From Franconibacter pulveris DSM 19144 (GTDB lineage Bacteria > Pseudomonadota > Gammaproteobacteria > Enterobacterales > Enterobacteriaceae), in the NCBI GenBank assembly GCA_000621185.1, contig KK211224.1:420679-484678 (forward strand): DNA of 64,000 nt, written 5' to 3'. Positions 1 through 8,695 of this stretch are shown piece by piece. Both the position numbers and the translations under genes were made by a program. Numbering within the stretch: position 1 is the first letter of the stretch; each line of letters opens with the position of its first letter. The notes under the pieces were generated by a model, which worked only from the letters and a program-made list of their open reading frames with translations, searched no databases and was not told the DNA's origin.

Positions 1-10
1 AGGTGATATC

Positions 11-784
11 GTGGATAAGGTGGTTGTTCCGCCCGAAAAAAAGCAGTACCAGGAGATTGGTGAGGACCTCAGGGAGCAGATAATCCAGGGCCACTATCCT
101 GTCGGTTCGAGGCTGCCACCGGAGCGTAATATTGCGGAAAAGTACGGCGTCAGCCGCACCATCGTGCGCGAGGCGCTGTTGATGCTGGAGCTGCAGGGCA
201 CGGTGGATATCCGCCAGGGCTCCGGCGTCTACGTTATGCGTATTCCTACGGAAAATGAAACTGAGGAAGAGCGTTTTTTCAACAGCGACATCGGTCCGTT
301 TGAAATGCTCCAGGCGCGCCAGCTGCTGGAGAGCAATATCGCCGCCTTCGCGGCGAAAATGGCCACCAAAGCCGATATCGACAACCTTAAGCGCATTCTG
401 GAGCAGGAGCAGCGCGCCATCGCGATGAGCGACAGCAGCCAGGATAATTACAAGCTGTTTCATCTGGTGCTGGCGGGCGCTTCGCAAAACCAGATGCTGC
501 TCGCCACGGTGGAGAGCATCTGGCGCCATATGGACAGCAGCCCGCTCTGGCAGCAGTTGCACGCCCATCTTGAAAGCCGCAGCTACCGCCTGAAATGGCT
601 TGGCGAACACCAGACCATTCTTGCCGCTCTGCGCCGTCGCGATGTCATGGGCGCCTGGCAGGCGATGTGGCAACATCTTGAAAACACCAAAAACAGCCTG
701 CTGGAGCTTTCAGACGCCGATGCGCCCGATTTCGACGGCTATTTGTTTGAATCCGTACCTATTTTTCAGGGCAAAATGCAGTGA
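11..784 (+). CDS. GntR/FadR-family transcriptional regulator, UxuR/ExuR-like
   Basis: 257 aa starting at GTG 11, preceded by AGGTGA at 1-6. Residues about 10-75 form a GntR winged helix-turn-helix (RLPPERNIAEKYGVSRT, then VREALLMLE). Residues about 95-225 form an FCD ligand-binding domain. The stretches GPFEMLQARQLLESNIA and AMWQHLENTK closely resemble E. coli UxuR and ExuR, the repressors of hexuronate catabolism, so a sugar-acid effector is likely. It is not clearly the UxuR or ExuR orthologue and could be an LgoR-type paralogue, so no symbol is given. Its stop overlaps the start of the following acetyltransferase gene by 4 nt, indicating translational coupling. Its own target operon is not visible here and may lie upstream of the window. 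Confidence 0.85.
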   Translation: MDKVVVPPEKKQYQEIGEDLREQIIQGHYPVGSRLPPERNIAEKYGVSRTIVREALLMLELQGTVDIRQGSGVYVMRIPTENETEEERFFNSDIGPFEMLQARQLLESNIAAFAAKMATKADIDNLKRILEQEQRAIAMSDSSQDNYKLFHLVLAGASQNQMLLATVESIWRHMDSSPLWQQLHAHLESRSYRLKWLGEHQTILAALRRRDVMGAWQAMWQHLENTKNSLLELSDADAPDFDGYLFESVPIFQGKMQ

Positions 785-1230
785 TTATTCAGCCGCTTTA
801 TGACGCGCCGCAGCACGCGGAGCAGGTGACCGACTGGCTCTGGCAGGCTTTCGGCCCCGCGCAGCCGCGCGACTTTTTCGCCAGCATCGTTAACCACAGC
901 CAGAAACCCGGCGCGCTGCCGCTGACGTTTATCGCCACCGAGGGCGAAAAGCTGCTGGGCACGGTCGGGTTATGGCGCTGCGATTTAATCAGCCGCCAGG
1001 ATCTCTTCCCGTGGCTCGCCGCGCTTTATATTGATGAATCGCAGCGCGGCAAGGGGCTGGGGGGAATGTTGCAGGAGACGGTGACAGGATTTGCCCGAAG
1101 CCTTGGCTTTACCGAACTTTATCTCTATTCCGCCTGCAAAAATTATTACGAACGTTCCGGCTGGCAATACATTGGCGACGCCCTGGAATATCCCGATAAA
1201 TCTGTTCACCTCTACCGCTACGGGCTTTGA
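781..1230 (+). CDS. GNAT-family N-acetyltransferase
   Basis: 149 aa, starting at a GTG that overlaps the stop of the preceding regulator (GTGA at 781-784). The acetyl-CoA-binding motif A is visible at about residues 80-95 (DESQRGKGLGGML), with the Q-R-G-K-G-L-G pyrophosphate loop. The C-terminal YERSGW is typical of GNAT fold strands 6-7. The substrate cannot be told from sequence. The gene is probably co-transcribed with the UxuR/ExuR-like regulator. It converges on galR and its last 13 nt overlap the 3' end of that gene, with no terminator between them. Confidence 0.85.
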   Translation: MIIQPLYDAPQHAEQVTDWLWQAFGPAQPRDFFASIVNHSQKPGALPLTFIATEGEKLLGTVGLWRCDLISRQDLFPWLAALYIDESQRGKGLGGMLQETVTGFARSLGFTELYLYSACKNYYERSGWQYIGDALEYPDKSVHLYRYGL

Positions 1231-2234
1231 TTCTCCAGCGGCGCGCCGACGGAGTGGCGGCGCACCAGCGTAGGGCTGAAAAGGTGGGTGACTTCCGGCG
1301 GCGTGCGGTTATCGGCGAGCGCCAGCGCGAGTTCCGCCGCCTGGGTCGCCATCGTCACGATGGGGTAGCGAATTGTGGTGAGCCTTGGGCGAACGTAGCG
1401 TGAAACCAGCACGTCATCGAAGCCGATAAGGGAAATCTCTTTCGGCACGTCAATGCCGTTGTCGTTCAGCACCCCCATCGCGCCCGCCGCCATGGAGTCG
1501 TTATAGCAGGCCACGGCGGTAAACTGTTTTCCTCGCCCCAGCAGTTCGGTCATCGCCTGTTCGCCGCCACTCTCATCCGGTTCGCCGAAGCTCACCAGCC
1601 TTTCGTTGCAGGGCAAACCGTGCTCTTTCAGGGCGTCGTAATAGCCCTGTAGCCGGTCTTCGGCATCCGAAATAGCGTGGTTGGAGCACAGGTAGCCGAT
1701 GCGGGTGTGGCCTTGTTGAATCAGGTGGCGGGTGGCGAGCCACGCGCCGTAGCGGTCATCCAGCGCCACGCAGCGACGCTCGAAACCTGGCAAAATGCGG
1801 TTAATCAGCACCATGCCGGGAATTTGCTTCATCAGCGGCGCCAGTTCTTCATCGGGGATCATCTTGGCGTGCACCACCAGCGCGGCGCAGCGGTGGCGAA
1901 TGAGTTGCTCTATCGCCTGCCGCTCTTTCAGCTCATTGTGGTAGCCATTGCCGATAAGCAAAAAATTGTTGGTGTTATAGGCGACCTGTTCCACCGCTTT
2001 CGCCATGGCGCCAAAAAAGGGATCGGACACATCGCTGACCACCAGGCCCACGGTTTCAGTGGTTTGCTGTGCGAGCGCGCGGGCGTTGGCGTTGGGGTGA
2101 TAATTCAGCGTTTCCATGGCCTCCAGCACCGCCTGGCGGGAAGCATCGCTGGCTTTTGGCGAGTCGTTAATGACGCGAGACACGGTGGCGACAGAGACTC
2201 CAGCAAGCCGCGCAACATCCTTTATAGTCGCCAT
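1218..2234 (-). CDS. galR: Galactose operon repressor GalR
   Basis: 338 aa LacI-family repressor. The N-terminal HTH and hinge (MATIKDVARLAGVSVATVSR) and the periplasmic-binding-like effector domain match E. coli GalR nearly throughout; only the extreme C-terminus is shorter and diverged (E. coli 343 aa). It represses galactose transport and metabolism genes, is relieved by D-galactose, and works alongside GalS. A perfect GalR-type palindrome lies 16 nt upstream of the start, consistent with autoregulation. In E. coli the other neighbour is lysA; here the 3' end instead runs into a GNAT gene. Confidence 0.96.
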   Translation of the reverse strand: MATIKDVARLAGVSVATVSRVINDSPKASDASRQAVLEAMETLNYHPNANARALAQQTTETVGLVVSDVSDPFFGAMAKAVEQVAYNTNNFLLIGNGYHNELKERQAIEQLIRHRCAALVVHAKMIPDEELAPLMKQIPGMVLINRILPGFERRCVALDDRYGAWLATRHLIQQGHTRIGYLCSNHAISDAEDRLQGYYDALKEHGLPCNERLVSFGEPDESGGEQAMTELLGRGKQFTAVACYNDSMAAGAMGVLNDNGIDVPKEISLIGFDDVLVSRYVRPRLTTIRYPIVTMATQAAELALALADNRTPPEVTHLFSPTLVRRHSVGAPLENQSP

Positions 2235-2250
2235 AAAATACCTTCTGCAT

Positions 2251-2266
2251 GGGTAAACGTTTACAC
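2251..2266. promoter_or_regulatory. GalR/GalS operator upstream of galR
   Basis: On the minus strand this reads GTGTAAACGTTTACCC, fitting the GalR/GalS operator consensus (GTGNAANCGNTTNCAC) except at the outer right edge. It sits 17-32 nt upstream of the galR ATG, where it would overlap the leader or promoter. Autorepression is inferred. Confidence 0.7.
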
Positions 2267-2499
2267 ATGGTTAAGTGTTACGGAAAAACCGCGCCACTTC
2301 AAGCAACTGGCCATAAACATGGGCGCGTTTTGTGGACCATATCCAAAAGCGGGGTGTAATTGTTACATCTGACGGCGCTCTGTCATCTGTAACGGAAAAA
2401 GGGGGAATAATGTCAAACAAAACCTTTGGTTACACTTTGCGATGGGCTGTTGCGATTGGCCTGTAGCGGCAGAGAAATCGTCGCTGGTAGAGTTGAGAT

Positions 2500-2582
2500 C
2501 CCAGAGGTATTGATAGGTGGTGTCAGTTAACTACTGACCACAAGCATTACACCAACCTGCGCGGATGCGCAGGTTTTTTTTT
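2500..2582 (+). ncRNA. omrB: OmrA/OmrB-family small RNA, copy 1 (intact)
   Basis: 83 nt. The first 20 nt (CCCAGAGGTATTGATAGGTG) match the conserved 5' seed end of E. coli OmrB as I recall it. A central hairpin follows (GTCAGT-TAACT-ACTGAC), then an intrinsic terminator with a perfect AACCTGCGC/GCGCAGGTT stem and nine T residues at 2574-2582. In E. coli omrA and omrB lie tandemly between galR and aas, exactly this position. These OmpR-activated, Hfq-dependent RNAs repress outer membrane protein mRNAs, csgD and ompR through the 5' end. The TTACACCA segment before the terminator also favours OmrB over OmrA. A -10-like TAGAGT sits at 2489-2494. Confidence 0.88.
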
Positions 2583-2616
2583 GCCTGTCATTCAGGTTTA
2601 TCTGCGGGTGCCAATA

Positions 2617-2699
2617 ACCAGAGATATTGCCAGGTGGTGTCAGTTAACTACTGACCACAAGCATTACCCAGGCCTTCGCGGATGCGCAGGTTTTTTTTT
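2617..2699 (+). ncRNA. OmrA/OmrB-like tandem copy 2 (diverged seed, weakened terminator)
   Basis: Same 83-nt length as copy 1. A 36-nt core (2632-2667) is identical to 2515-2550 of copy 1, so this is a recent local duplication. The 5' end has changed: first base C to A, a G to A within the seed, and AT to CC further on. The terminator left arm now has a T opposite C mismatch, though nine T residues remain at 2691-2699. The sequence upstream is copy 1's post-terminator spacer, not its promoter, so independent transcription is uncertain. It may be a new sRNA with altered targets, a read-through product, or a decaying duplicate. Confidence 0.6.
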
Positions 2700-2748
2700 G
2701 CCTGTCATTCAGGTTTATTGCCGGCATGTTTATCGCCCGGTGCCAATA

Positions 2749-2826
2749 ACCAGCGATATTGCCAGGTGGTGTCAGTTAACTACTGACCACAAGCATTACC
2801 CAAGCCTTCGCGGATGCGCAGGTTTT
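2749..2826 (+). ncRNA. OmrA/OmrB-like tandem copy 3 (degenerate)
   Basis: Third copy of the Omr unit. The same 36-nt core is found identically at 2764-2799. Its seed shares the copy 2 changes plus a further substitution (CCAGCGATATT). The terminator hairpin has the same mismatch as copy 2, and the T tract has shrunk to four residues (2823-2826), so efficient termination is doubtful. The spacer between copies 2 and 3 is 15 nt longer than that between 1 and 2. Possibly a non-functional remnant. Confidence 0.5.
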
Positions 2827-2995
2827 GACGCTCGTTCATGCCCTCTGCAACCCGCCTCGCGTTATTCCGAATTGTGTCGCTGTAGCCACTCCCCGCGTCC
2901 TTTCCCGGCTTTCAACTGTCGCTCATCCCCGACAACTCGTGTAATCTGCCGCGACTATACTTCATCCTTGATAACTGAAGACAAAGGGAGTTGAG

Positions 2996-5155
2996 ATGCT
3001 ATTTGGATTTTTCCGCAACCTCTTTCGCATACTGTTCCGCGTACAGCTTCACGGCGATATTCGGGCGCTGAGTCAGCCGCGCGTTTTAATCACGCCCAAT
3101 CATGTCTCGTTTATGGATGGGATCCTGCTGGCGCTCTTTTTACCGGTGCGTCCTGTATTTGCCGTCTATACCTCTATCAGCAGCCAGTGGTATATGCGCG
3201 CGCTGACCTCGTTTATCGATTTCGTGCCGCTGGACCCGACAAAACCGATGTCCATCAAGCAACTGGTGCGCTTAATCGGCCAGGGCAGACCGGTGGTGAT
3301 TTTCCCGGAGGGACGTATTTCGGTCAGCGGCTCGCTGATGAAAATTTATGACGGGGCCGGGTTCGTCGCCGCGAAATCGGGCGCGACGGTTGTACCGATG
3401 CGTATTGAAGGCGCAGAACTCACCTTTACCAGCCGCCTGAAGGGGCTGGTGAAACGTCGCCTCTTCCCGGCTATCGACCTGCATATTCTGCCGCCCACCA
3501 CCATTGCGATGCCGGATGCGCCGCGCGCGCGCGATCGCCGCCGTCTGGCCGGGGAAATGCTGCACCAGATTATGATGGAAGCGCGGATGGCGGTGCGTCC
3601 GCGTGAAACGCTGTTCGAGGCGCTGCTTTCAGCGGCGCACCGCTACGGCGAAGGCAAAAACTGCCTGGAAGATATCAACTTTAAACCGGACAACTACCGC
3701 AGCTTGCTGAAAAAGACGCTGTTTGTCGGCCGGATTCTCGATAAATACAGCAAGCCTGGCGAAACTATCGGCCTGATGTTGCCCAACGCCGCCATCAGCG
3801 CCGCCGTGATTTTCGGCGCGTCTATGCGCGCGCGCGTTCCGGCGATGATGAACTACACCGCCGGGGTGAAAGGGCTTAACAGCGCCATCACCGCCGCGCA
3901 GATCAAAACCATCTTTACCTCCCGTCAGTTTATTGAGAAGGGCAAGCTTGGCCATTTGATTGAGCAAATCACCTCGGTTCGCTGGGTCTTTCTTGAAGAT
4001 CTGCGCGGCGAAATCACCACGGCCGATAAGCTGTGGATTTTCGGCCACCTGCTGGCGCCCCGCCTGGCGCAGGTCGCGCAGCAGCCGGAAGACGCCGCGA
4101 TGGTGCTTTTCACCTCAGGCTCGGAAGGCAACCCGAAAGGGGTGGTGCACAGCCATAAAAGCCTGCTCGCAAACGTTGAGCAGATCCGCACCATCGCCGA
4201 TTTTACCGCCCGCGACCGCTTTATGTCGGCGCTGCCGCTGTTCCACTCTTTTGGCTTAACGGTAGGGCTGTTCACGCCGCTCTTCACCGGCGCGGAAGTC
4301 TTTCTTTACCCAAGCCCGCTACATTACCGCGTGGTGCCGGAGCTGGTCTATGACCGCAACTGCACCGTGCTGTTCGGCACCTCAACGTTCCTCGGCCATT
4401 ACGCCCGCTTTGCTCATCCTTATGATTTCTACCGCGTTCGCTATGTGGTCGCTGGCGCGGAAAAACTGCAGGAGAGCACAAAGCAAATCTGGCAGGACAA
4501 ATTCGGCCTGCGCATTCTGGAAGGCTATGGCGTAACGGAATGCGCCCCGGTGGTTTCCATTAACGTGCCGATGGCGGCAAAGCCTGGCACTGTCGGGCGC
4601 ATTCTTCCTTCTATGGACGCGCGCCTGCTGGCCGTGCCGGGCATTGAGCAGGGCGGGCGTTTACAGCTGAAAGGCCCGAACGTGATGAAAGGCTATCTGC
4701 GGGTGGAGAAACCGGGCGTACTGGAGGAGCCGACGGCGGAGAACGCCAACGGCGAGAGCGAGAAAGGCTGGTACGACACCGGCGATATCGTCACCTTTGA
4801 CGAACAGGGGTACGTGGTTATTCAGGGACGCGCCAAACGCTTTGCGAAAATCGCTGGCGAAATGGTTTCGCTGGAAATGGTGGAGCAGCTGGCGCTGGCG
4901 GTTTCGCCGGAGAAAATGCACGCCACGGCTATCAAGAGCGATGCCGCCAAGGGCGAAGCGCTGGTGCTGTTTACCACCGACAGCGAACTGACGCGTGAAA
5001 AACTCCAGCAGCAGGCGCGAACCCACGGCGTGCCGGAGCTGGCGGTGCCGCGCGATATCCGCTACCTCAAGCAGTTGCCGGTGCTGGGCAGCGGTAAGCC
5101 CGATTTTGTTACTCTCAAATCGATGGTCGACCAGGACGAACAGACGCATGCATGA
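2996..5155 (+). CDS. aas: Bifunctional acyl-ACP synthetase / 2-acylglycerophosphoethanolamine acyltransferase
   Basis: 719 aa, same length as E. coli Aas. Residues about 15-140 carry a PlsC-type acyltransferase domain with catalytic H36-x4-D41 (NHVSFMDG) and the FPEGR motif near residue 102. Residues about 230-710 form an AMP-binding acyl-ACP synthetase with the P-loop [11 protein letters not shown] (near 370), YDTGD and a C-terminal GKPDF lysine. It reacylates lysophosphatidylethanolamine at the inner membrane using acyl-ACP. The start is set by AAAGGGAG just upstream; a TATACT -10 lies at 2955-2960. It overlaps lplT by 8 nt, coupling enzyme and transporter. Confidence 0.97.
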   Translation: MLFGFFRNLFRILFRVQLHGDIRALSQPRVLITPNHVSFMDGILLALFLPVRPVFAVYTSISSQWYMRALTSFIDFVPLDPTKPMSIKQLVRLIGQGRPVVIFPEGRISVSGSLMKIYDGAGFVAAKSGATVVPMRIEGAELTFTSRLKGLVKRRLFPAIDLHILPPTTIAMPDAPRARDRRRLAGEMLHQIMMEARMAVRPRETLFEALLSAAHRYGEGKNCLEDINFKPDNYRSLLKKTLFVGRILDKYSKPGETIGLMLPNAAISAAVIFGASMRARVPAMMNYTAGVKGLNSAITAAQIKTIFTSRQFIEKGKLGHLIEQITSVRWVFLEDLRGEITTADKLWIFGHLLAPRLAQVAQQPEDAAMVLFTSGSEGNPKGVVHSHKSLLANVEQIRTIADFTARDRFMSALPLFHSFGLTVGLFTPLFTGAEVFLYPSPLHYRVVPELVYDRNCTVLFGTSTFLGHYARFAHPYDFYRVRYVVAGAEKLQESTKQIWQDKFGLRILEGYGVTECAPVVSINVPMAAKPGTVGRILPSMDARLLAVPGIEQGGRLQLKGPNVMKGYLRVEKPGVLEEPTAENANGESEKGWYDTGDIVTFDEQGYVVIQGRAKRFAKIAGEMVSLEMVEQLALAVSPEKMHATAIKSDAAKGEALVLFTTDSELTREKLQQQARTHGVPELAVPRDIRYLKQLPVLGSGKPDFVTLKSMVDQDEQTHA

Positions 5156-6338
5156 TGCCAACCATTCTACGTCGCTCTTTTCCCGCGGCATGCTGGCGGT
5201 TATCGCCGCGCAGTTTTTATCCGCCTTTGGCGATAACGCGCTGCTCTTCGCCACGCTGGCGGTGCTGAAAGCGCAGTTTTACCCGGACTGGAGCCAGCCG
5301 GTGCTGCAAATGGTATTCGTCGCCGCCTATATCCTTTTCGCGCCGTTTGTCGGCCAGGTGGCGGACAGTTTCGCCAAAGGACGGGTGATGATGGTGGCGA
5401 ACAGCCTGAAGCTGCTTGGCGCGGCGGCTATCGGCCTTGGCTTTAATCCGTTCATCGGCTATACGCTGGTGGGGATTGGCGCGGCGGCTTACTCGCCCGC
5501 GAAGTATGGCATTCTTGGCGAGCTGACCACCGGCGACCGGTTAGTAAAAGCCAACGGCCTGATGGAGTCGTCCACCATCGCCGCCATCCTTGTCGGCTCG
5601 GTGGCGGGCGGGGTGCTGGCGGACTGGCACATCGGCGCGGCGCTGGCGGTTTGCGCGCTGGTCTACGCCGGCGCGGTAGTGGCGAACCTGTTTATTCCGA
5701 AGCTTGCCCCGGCGCGTCCGGGGCAGTCATGGCGCTTTACGCCGATGACCCGCAGCTTCTTTAACGCCTGCCGGGTGCTGTGGCGAAACGACGAAACGCG
5801 ATTTTCGCTGGTCGGCACCAGCCTGTTCTGGGGCGCAGGGGTGACGCTGCGTTTCCTGCTGGTGCTGTGGGTGCCGGTGGCGCTCGGCATTACCGATAAC
5901 GCCACGCCGACCTACCTTAACGCGATGGTGGCGATCGGCATCGTGCTTGGCGCGGGCGCGGCGGCGAAGCTGGTGACGCTTGAAACCGTATCGCGCTGCA
6001 TGCCGGCGGGCATCCTGATTGGCGTGGCGGTTATCGTGTTCGCGCTCCAGCAGGCGCTGCTGCCTGCTTATCTGCTGCTGATGCTGATTGGCATTTTCGG
6101 CGGCTTTTTCGTGGTGCCGCTCAATGCGCTATTGCAGGAGCGCGGTAAGCGCTCGGTAGGCGCAGGGAATGCGATAGCGGTACAAAACCTTGGCGAAAAC
6201 ACCGCCATGCTGCTGATGCTGGGGCTCTATTCCCTGGCGGTAAAAGCAGGGGCCCCGGTGGTGGGCATTGGCGTCGGCTTCGGCGCTATTTTTGCGCTGG
6301 CCATCGCCGGGCTCTGGTTCTGGCGACGCAAGCAGTAA
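5148..6338 (+). CDS. lplT: Lysophospholipid transporter LplT
   Basis: 396 aa major-facilitator protein. The chosen ATG lies inside the end of aas and gives a product aligned with E. coli LplT (397 aa); the reading frame continues upstream inside aas but only as an out-of-frame shadow. The core [17 protein letters not shown] and [16 protein letters not shown] are diagnostic. About 12 hydrophobic segments span the protein. It flips lysophosphatidylethanolamine and acyl-PG-type lysolipids from the outer to the inner leaflet for Aas to reacylate. A bidirectional terminator follows immediately. Confidence 0.96.
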   Translation: MHDANHSTSLFSRGMLAVIAAQFLSAFGDNALLFATLAVLKAQFYPDWSQPVLQMVFVAAYILFAPFVGQVADSFAKGRVMMVANSLKLLGAAAIGLGFNPFIGYTLVGIGAAAYSPAKYGILGELTTGDRLVKANGLMESSTIAAILVGSVAGGVLADWHIGAALAVCALVYAGAVVANLFIPKLAPARPGQSWRFTPMTRSFFNACRVLWRNDETRFSLVGTSLFWGAGVTLRFLLVLWVPVALGITDNATPTYLNAMVAIGIVLGAGAAAKLVTLETVSRCMPAGILIGVAVIVFALQQALLPAYLLLMLIGIFGGFFVVPLNALLQERGKRSVGAGNAIAVQNLGENTAMLLMLGLYSLAVKAGAPVVGIGVGFGAIFALAIAGLWFWRRKQ

Positions 6339-6340
6339 TA

Positions 6341-6367
6341 AAAAAACCCGCTCCGGCGGGTTTTTTT
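6341..6367. terminator. Bidirectional terminator between lplT and tas
   Basis: AAAAAACCCGC-TCCG-GCGGGTTTTTTT: a stem flanked by A and T tracts, so it can serve both converging transcripts. Confidence 0.9.
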
Positions 6368-6385
6368 ACAGACGAACCCCAGACC

Positions 6386-7426
6386 TTACGGCGCCGGGTA
6401 GGTATACACCTGATGCACCGCTTCCAGCTCTGCCATGACCTCTTCGCTTAATTCCAGATGCAGGCTTTCCACATTGGTTCTCAGCTGCTCAAGCGTGGTG
6501 GCGCCAAGCAGGGTGCTGGCGACAAACGGCTGGCGACGCACAAAAGCCAGCGCCATTTGCGCCGGATCCAGCCCGTGGCGCTTGGCGATCTCTACATAGG
6601 CCGCCACCGCTTTTTGCGACTGCTCGCTGCTGTAGCGCGTAAAGCGGCTGAACAGCGTATTGCGGGCGCCCGCAGGCTTCGCGCCGTTCAGATATTTGCC
6701 GGTCAGCGTGCCGAAGGCGAGACAGGAGTAGGCCAGCAGTTCAACGCCTTCAAACTGGCTGACTTCCGCAAGGCCGACTTCAAAGCTGCGGTTAAGCAGG
6801 CTGTAGGGGTTCTGGATAGTCACGATACGCGGCAGATCGTGCTTTTCCGCCAGGTGCAGATAGCGCATCACGCCCCAGGCGGTTTCGTTCGAGACGCCGA
6901 TATAGCGAATTTTCCCGGCGCGCTGGTATTCAGCCAGCGCTTCCAGCGTTTCGAGGATCGTTACGGCAGGCGCACCCTCCGTCCAGCTGTAGCCCAGTTT
7001 GCCAAAGCAGTTCGTCGGGCGCTGTGGCCAGTGCACCTGATAAAGGTCGAGATAGTCGGTTTGCAGACGCTTAAGGCTTTCATCCAGCGCAATACGGATA
7101 TTCTTGCGATCCAGCGCCTGGTTCGGGCGTATGCCGCTGTCATTGTTGCGGCTCGGCCCGCTTACTTTGGAGGCGATGATCAGCTTTTCGCGATTGCCAC
7201 GCTTTTTCAGCCAGTTGCCGACATAGGTTTCGGTCAGCCCTTGCGTTTCCGGTCGTGGCGGGACAGGGTACATTTCCGCCACGTCAATGAGGTTTATCCC
7301 CTGACTTACCGCGTAATCAAGCTGCTCATGCGCATCGGCTTCGCTGTTTTGCTCACCAAAGGTCATGGTGCCCAGTCCCAGTGTACTTATCTCAAGTGAG
7401 CTATGAGGGATACGGTGATAATGCAT
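6386..7426 (-). CDS. tas: Aldo/keto reductase Tas
   Basis: 346 aa, identical in length to E. coli Tas and colinear with it. The aldo/keto-reductase tetrad is present as D48, Y53, K87 and H132 (DVAEMY, ASKVSG, YQVHWPQ). An NADP-binding C-terminal segment follows the (beta/alpha)8 barrel. In E. coli tas was identified because extra copies suppress a tyrosine auxotrophy; its physiological substrate is unsettled. Monocistronic, converging on lplT. Confidence 0.95.
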   Translation of the reverse strand: MHYHRIPHSSLEISTLGLGTMTFGEQNSEADAHEQLDYAVSQGINLIDVAEMYPVPPRPETQGLTETYVGNWLKKRGNREKLIIASKVSGPSRNNDSGIRPNQALDRKNIRIALDESLKRLQTDYLDLYQVHWPQRPTNCFGKLGYSWTEGAPAVTILETLEALAEYQRAGKIRYIGVSNETAWGVMRYLHLAEKHDLPRIVTIQNPYSLLNRSFEVGLAEVSQFEGVELLAYSCLAFGTLTGKYLNGAKPAGARNTLFSRFTRYSSEQSQKAVAAYVEIAKRHGLDPAQMALAFVRRQPFVASTLLGATTLEQLRTNVESLHLELSEEVMAELEAVHQVYTYPAP

Positions 7427-7530
7427 AGCCGGCTTCCTTATTTTTAGACTGCGTCAGGCACTTCCCGACAAAGGAATATAAACATGGCAGAGGGGGACCA
7501 AAAGGGGAAGGGGAGGCCGCACAAAAAACG

Positions 7531-7558
7531 AAAAGGCCAGCGGAAAAACTGGCCTTTT
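7531..7558. terminator. Terminator downstream of ygdR
   Basis: AAAAGGCCAG-CGGAAAAA-CTGGCCTTTT; symmetrical A/T flanks. It lies 5 nt past the ygdR stop on the minus strand. Confidence 0.85.
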
Positions 7559-7563
7559 ATACG

Positions 7564-7782
7564 TTAGCGTTCAATGATTTGTGACACCTGGTCGCGGTTG
7601 ATTTGCTGTTCGTTGCCCTGCGGATCGCGGTAGCTTACCAGACCCGTATCATCGTCCACTTCCGGCTTGCCGTCGGTGAGGATCATACGGCCGTCTTTGG
7701 TCGCCATAACGTAGTCGCTGCTGCAGCCGGAAACAGCAAAAGCCAGACCCACAGCGGAAATTACTACAGCCCATTTATTCAT
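7564..7782 (-). CDS. ygdR: Small lipoprotein YgdR (DUF903)
   Basis: 72 aa using the ATG at 7782 (MNKWAVV), matching the E. coli YgdR start; an in-frame ATG 5 codons upstream is less likely. A lipoprotein signal ends in VSGC with lipidated Cys20. The mature part is a DUF903 domain ([26 protein letters not shown]). Function unknown. It is a paralogue of YgdI at 35515-35742, with the same length class and domain. Confidence 0.93.
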   Translation of the reverse strand: MNKWAVVISAVGLAFAVSGCSSDYVMATKDGRMILTDGKPEVDDDTGLVSYRDPQGNEQQINRDQVSQIIER

Positions 7783-7879
7783 CGTTATTCGCCTCATAGG
7801 GATATGGAATGGATTAACCTGGTTATTCTAGTAAAAACCAGCGAAGCGCGACGAAAAAGCAGGCAATTCTTAAAGGGAA

Positions 7880-7906
7880 ATAAAAAGCGCTCCCGAAGGA
7901 GCGCCT
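7880..7906 (-). terminator. Terminator of ygdQ
   Basis: Minus-strand stem GGCGCTCC-TTCG-GGAGCGC followed by TTTTTATTT, a few nt past the ygdQ stop. Confidence 0.85.
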
Positions 7907-7910
7907 GAGA

Positions 7911-8624
7911 TTAAAGGGGATTTTTCTTGTTACGTATCAAATTAAGGCTTTCAACTGCGATAGAGAAGAACATCGCAAAATAGATATAGCCTTTAGGTAC
8001 GTGAATATCGAAGCTTTCCAGCATCAGCGTAAAGCCCACCAGAATCAAAAACGAAAGGGCCAACATTTTGACAGAAGGGTGACGCTCGACAAATTCGCCA
8101 ATCGGGCGCGCTGCGAACATCATCACGCCTACGGCAATCACGACCGCCGCCATCATGATAAACAGATGGTCGGAAAGGCCGACTGCGGTTATCACAGAAT
8201 CCAGGCTGAAGATAATATCGAGCAGCATGATCTGGAAAATCGCGCCGAAGAAAGAGTGGACGTTAGTTTTAAGCCCCTCTTCTTCGCCTTCAATAGATTC
8301 ATGGATCTCCTTGCTCGCCTTCCAGATAAGGAACAGGCCGCCGAGCAGCAGAATTAAATCGCGCGCGGAGATCTCTTGCCCTAACACGGTAAACAGCGGT
8401 TGGGTGAGTTTGATAACCCAGGCGATGGAAGCCAGCAGCGCCAGGCGCATAATCATCGCGCCGGCAAGCCCCAGTTTTCGGGCTTTGCCTTGCTGTGATT
8501 TGGGGAGTTTCGCCACAACCAGAGAGAGAAAAATAATATTATCGATCCCAAGCACAATCTCCAGCAGCGTCAGCGTACCGAGCGCCAGCCAGGCATTGGG
8601 ATCCGTTACCCATGCAAATAACAT
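7911..8624 (-). CDS. ygdQ: TerC-family integral membrane protein YgdQ
   Basis: 237 aa, same length as E. coli YgdQ. Seven or so hydrophobic segments. TerC-family acidic motifs occur inside membrane helices (LEIVLGIDNIIFLS near residue 20 and DIIFSLDSVITAVG near 135), which in relatives are implicated in metal ion transport. The N-terminus MLFAWVTDPNAW fits the orthologue. Substrate unproven; manganese or another divalent ion is the family expectation. Single-gene unit between mutH and ygdR. Confidence 0.9.
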   Translation of the reverse strand: MLFAWVTDPNAWLALGTLTLLEIVLGIDNIIFLSLVVAKLPKSQQGKARKLGLAGAMIMRLALLASIAWVIKLTQPLFTVLGQEISARDLILLLGGLFLIWKASKEIHESIEGEEEGLKTNVHSFFGAIFQIMLLDIIFSLDSVITAVGLSDHLFIMMAAVVIAVGVMMFAARPIGEFVERHPSVKMLALSFLILVGFTLMLESFDIHVPKGYIYFAMFFSIAVESLNLIRNKKNPL

Positions 8625-8695
8625 CTAAAAGTCCTGCTTATAAAGAAAACGCTAATTATATGCATCCAACACCGCAGGGTAAAAATTTAATCTCT

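Noticed and set aside
2581-2994. 137-codon open frame across the omr repeats, encoding a repetitive peptide
   Set aside because: Its repeats are translations of the duplicated sRNA units and their terminators; there is no ribosome site and no protein-like composition.
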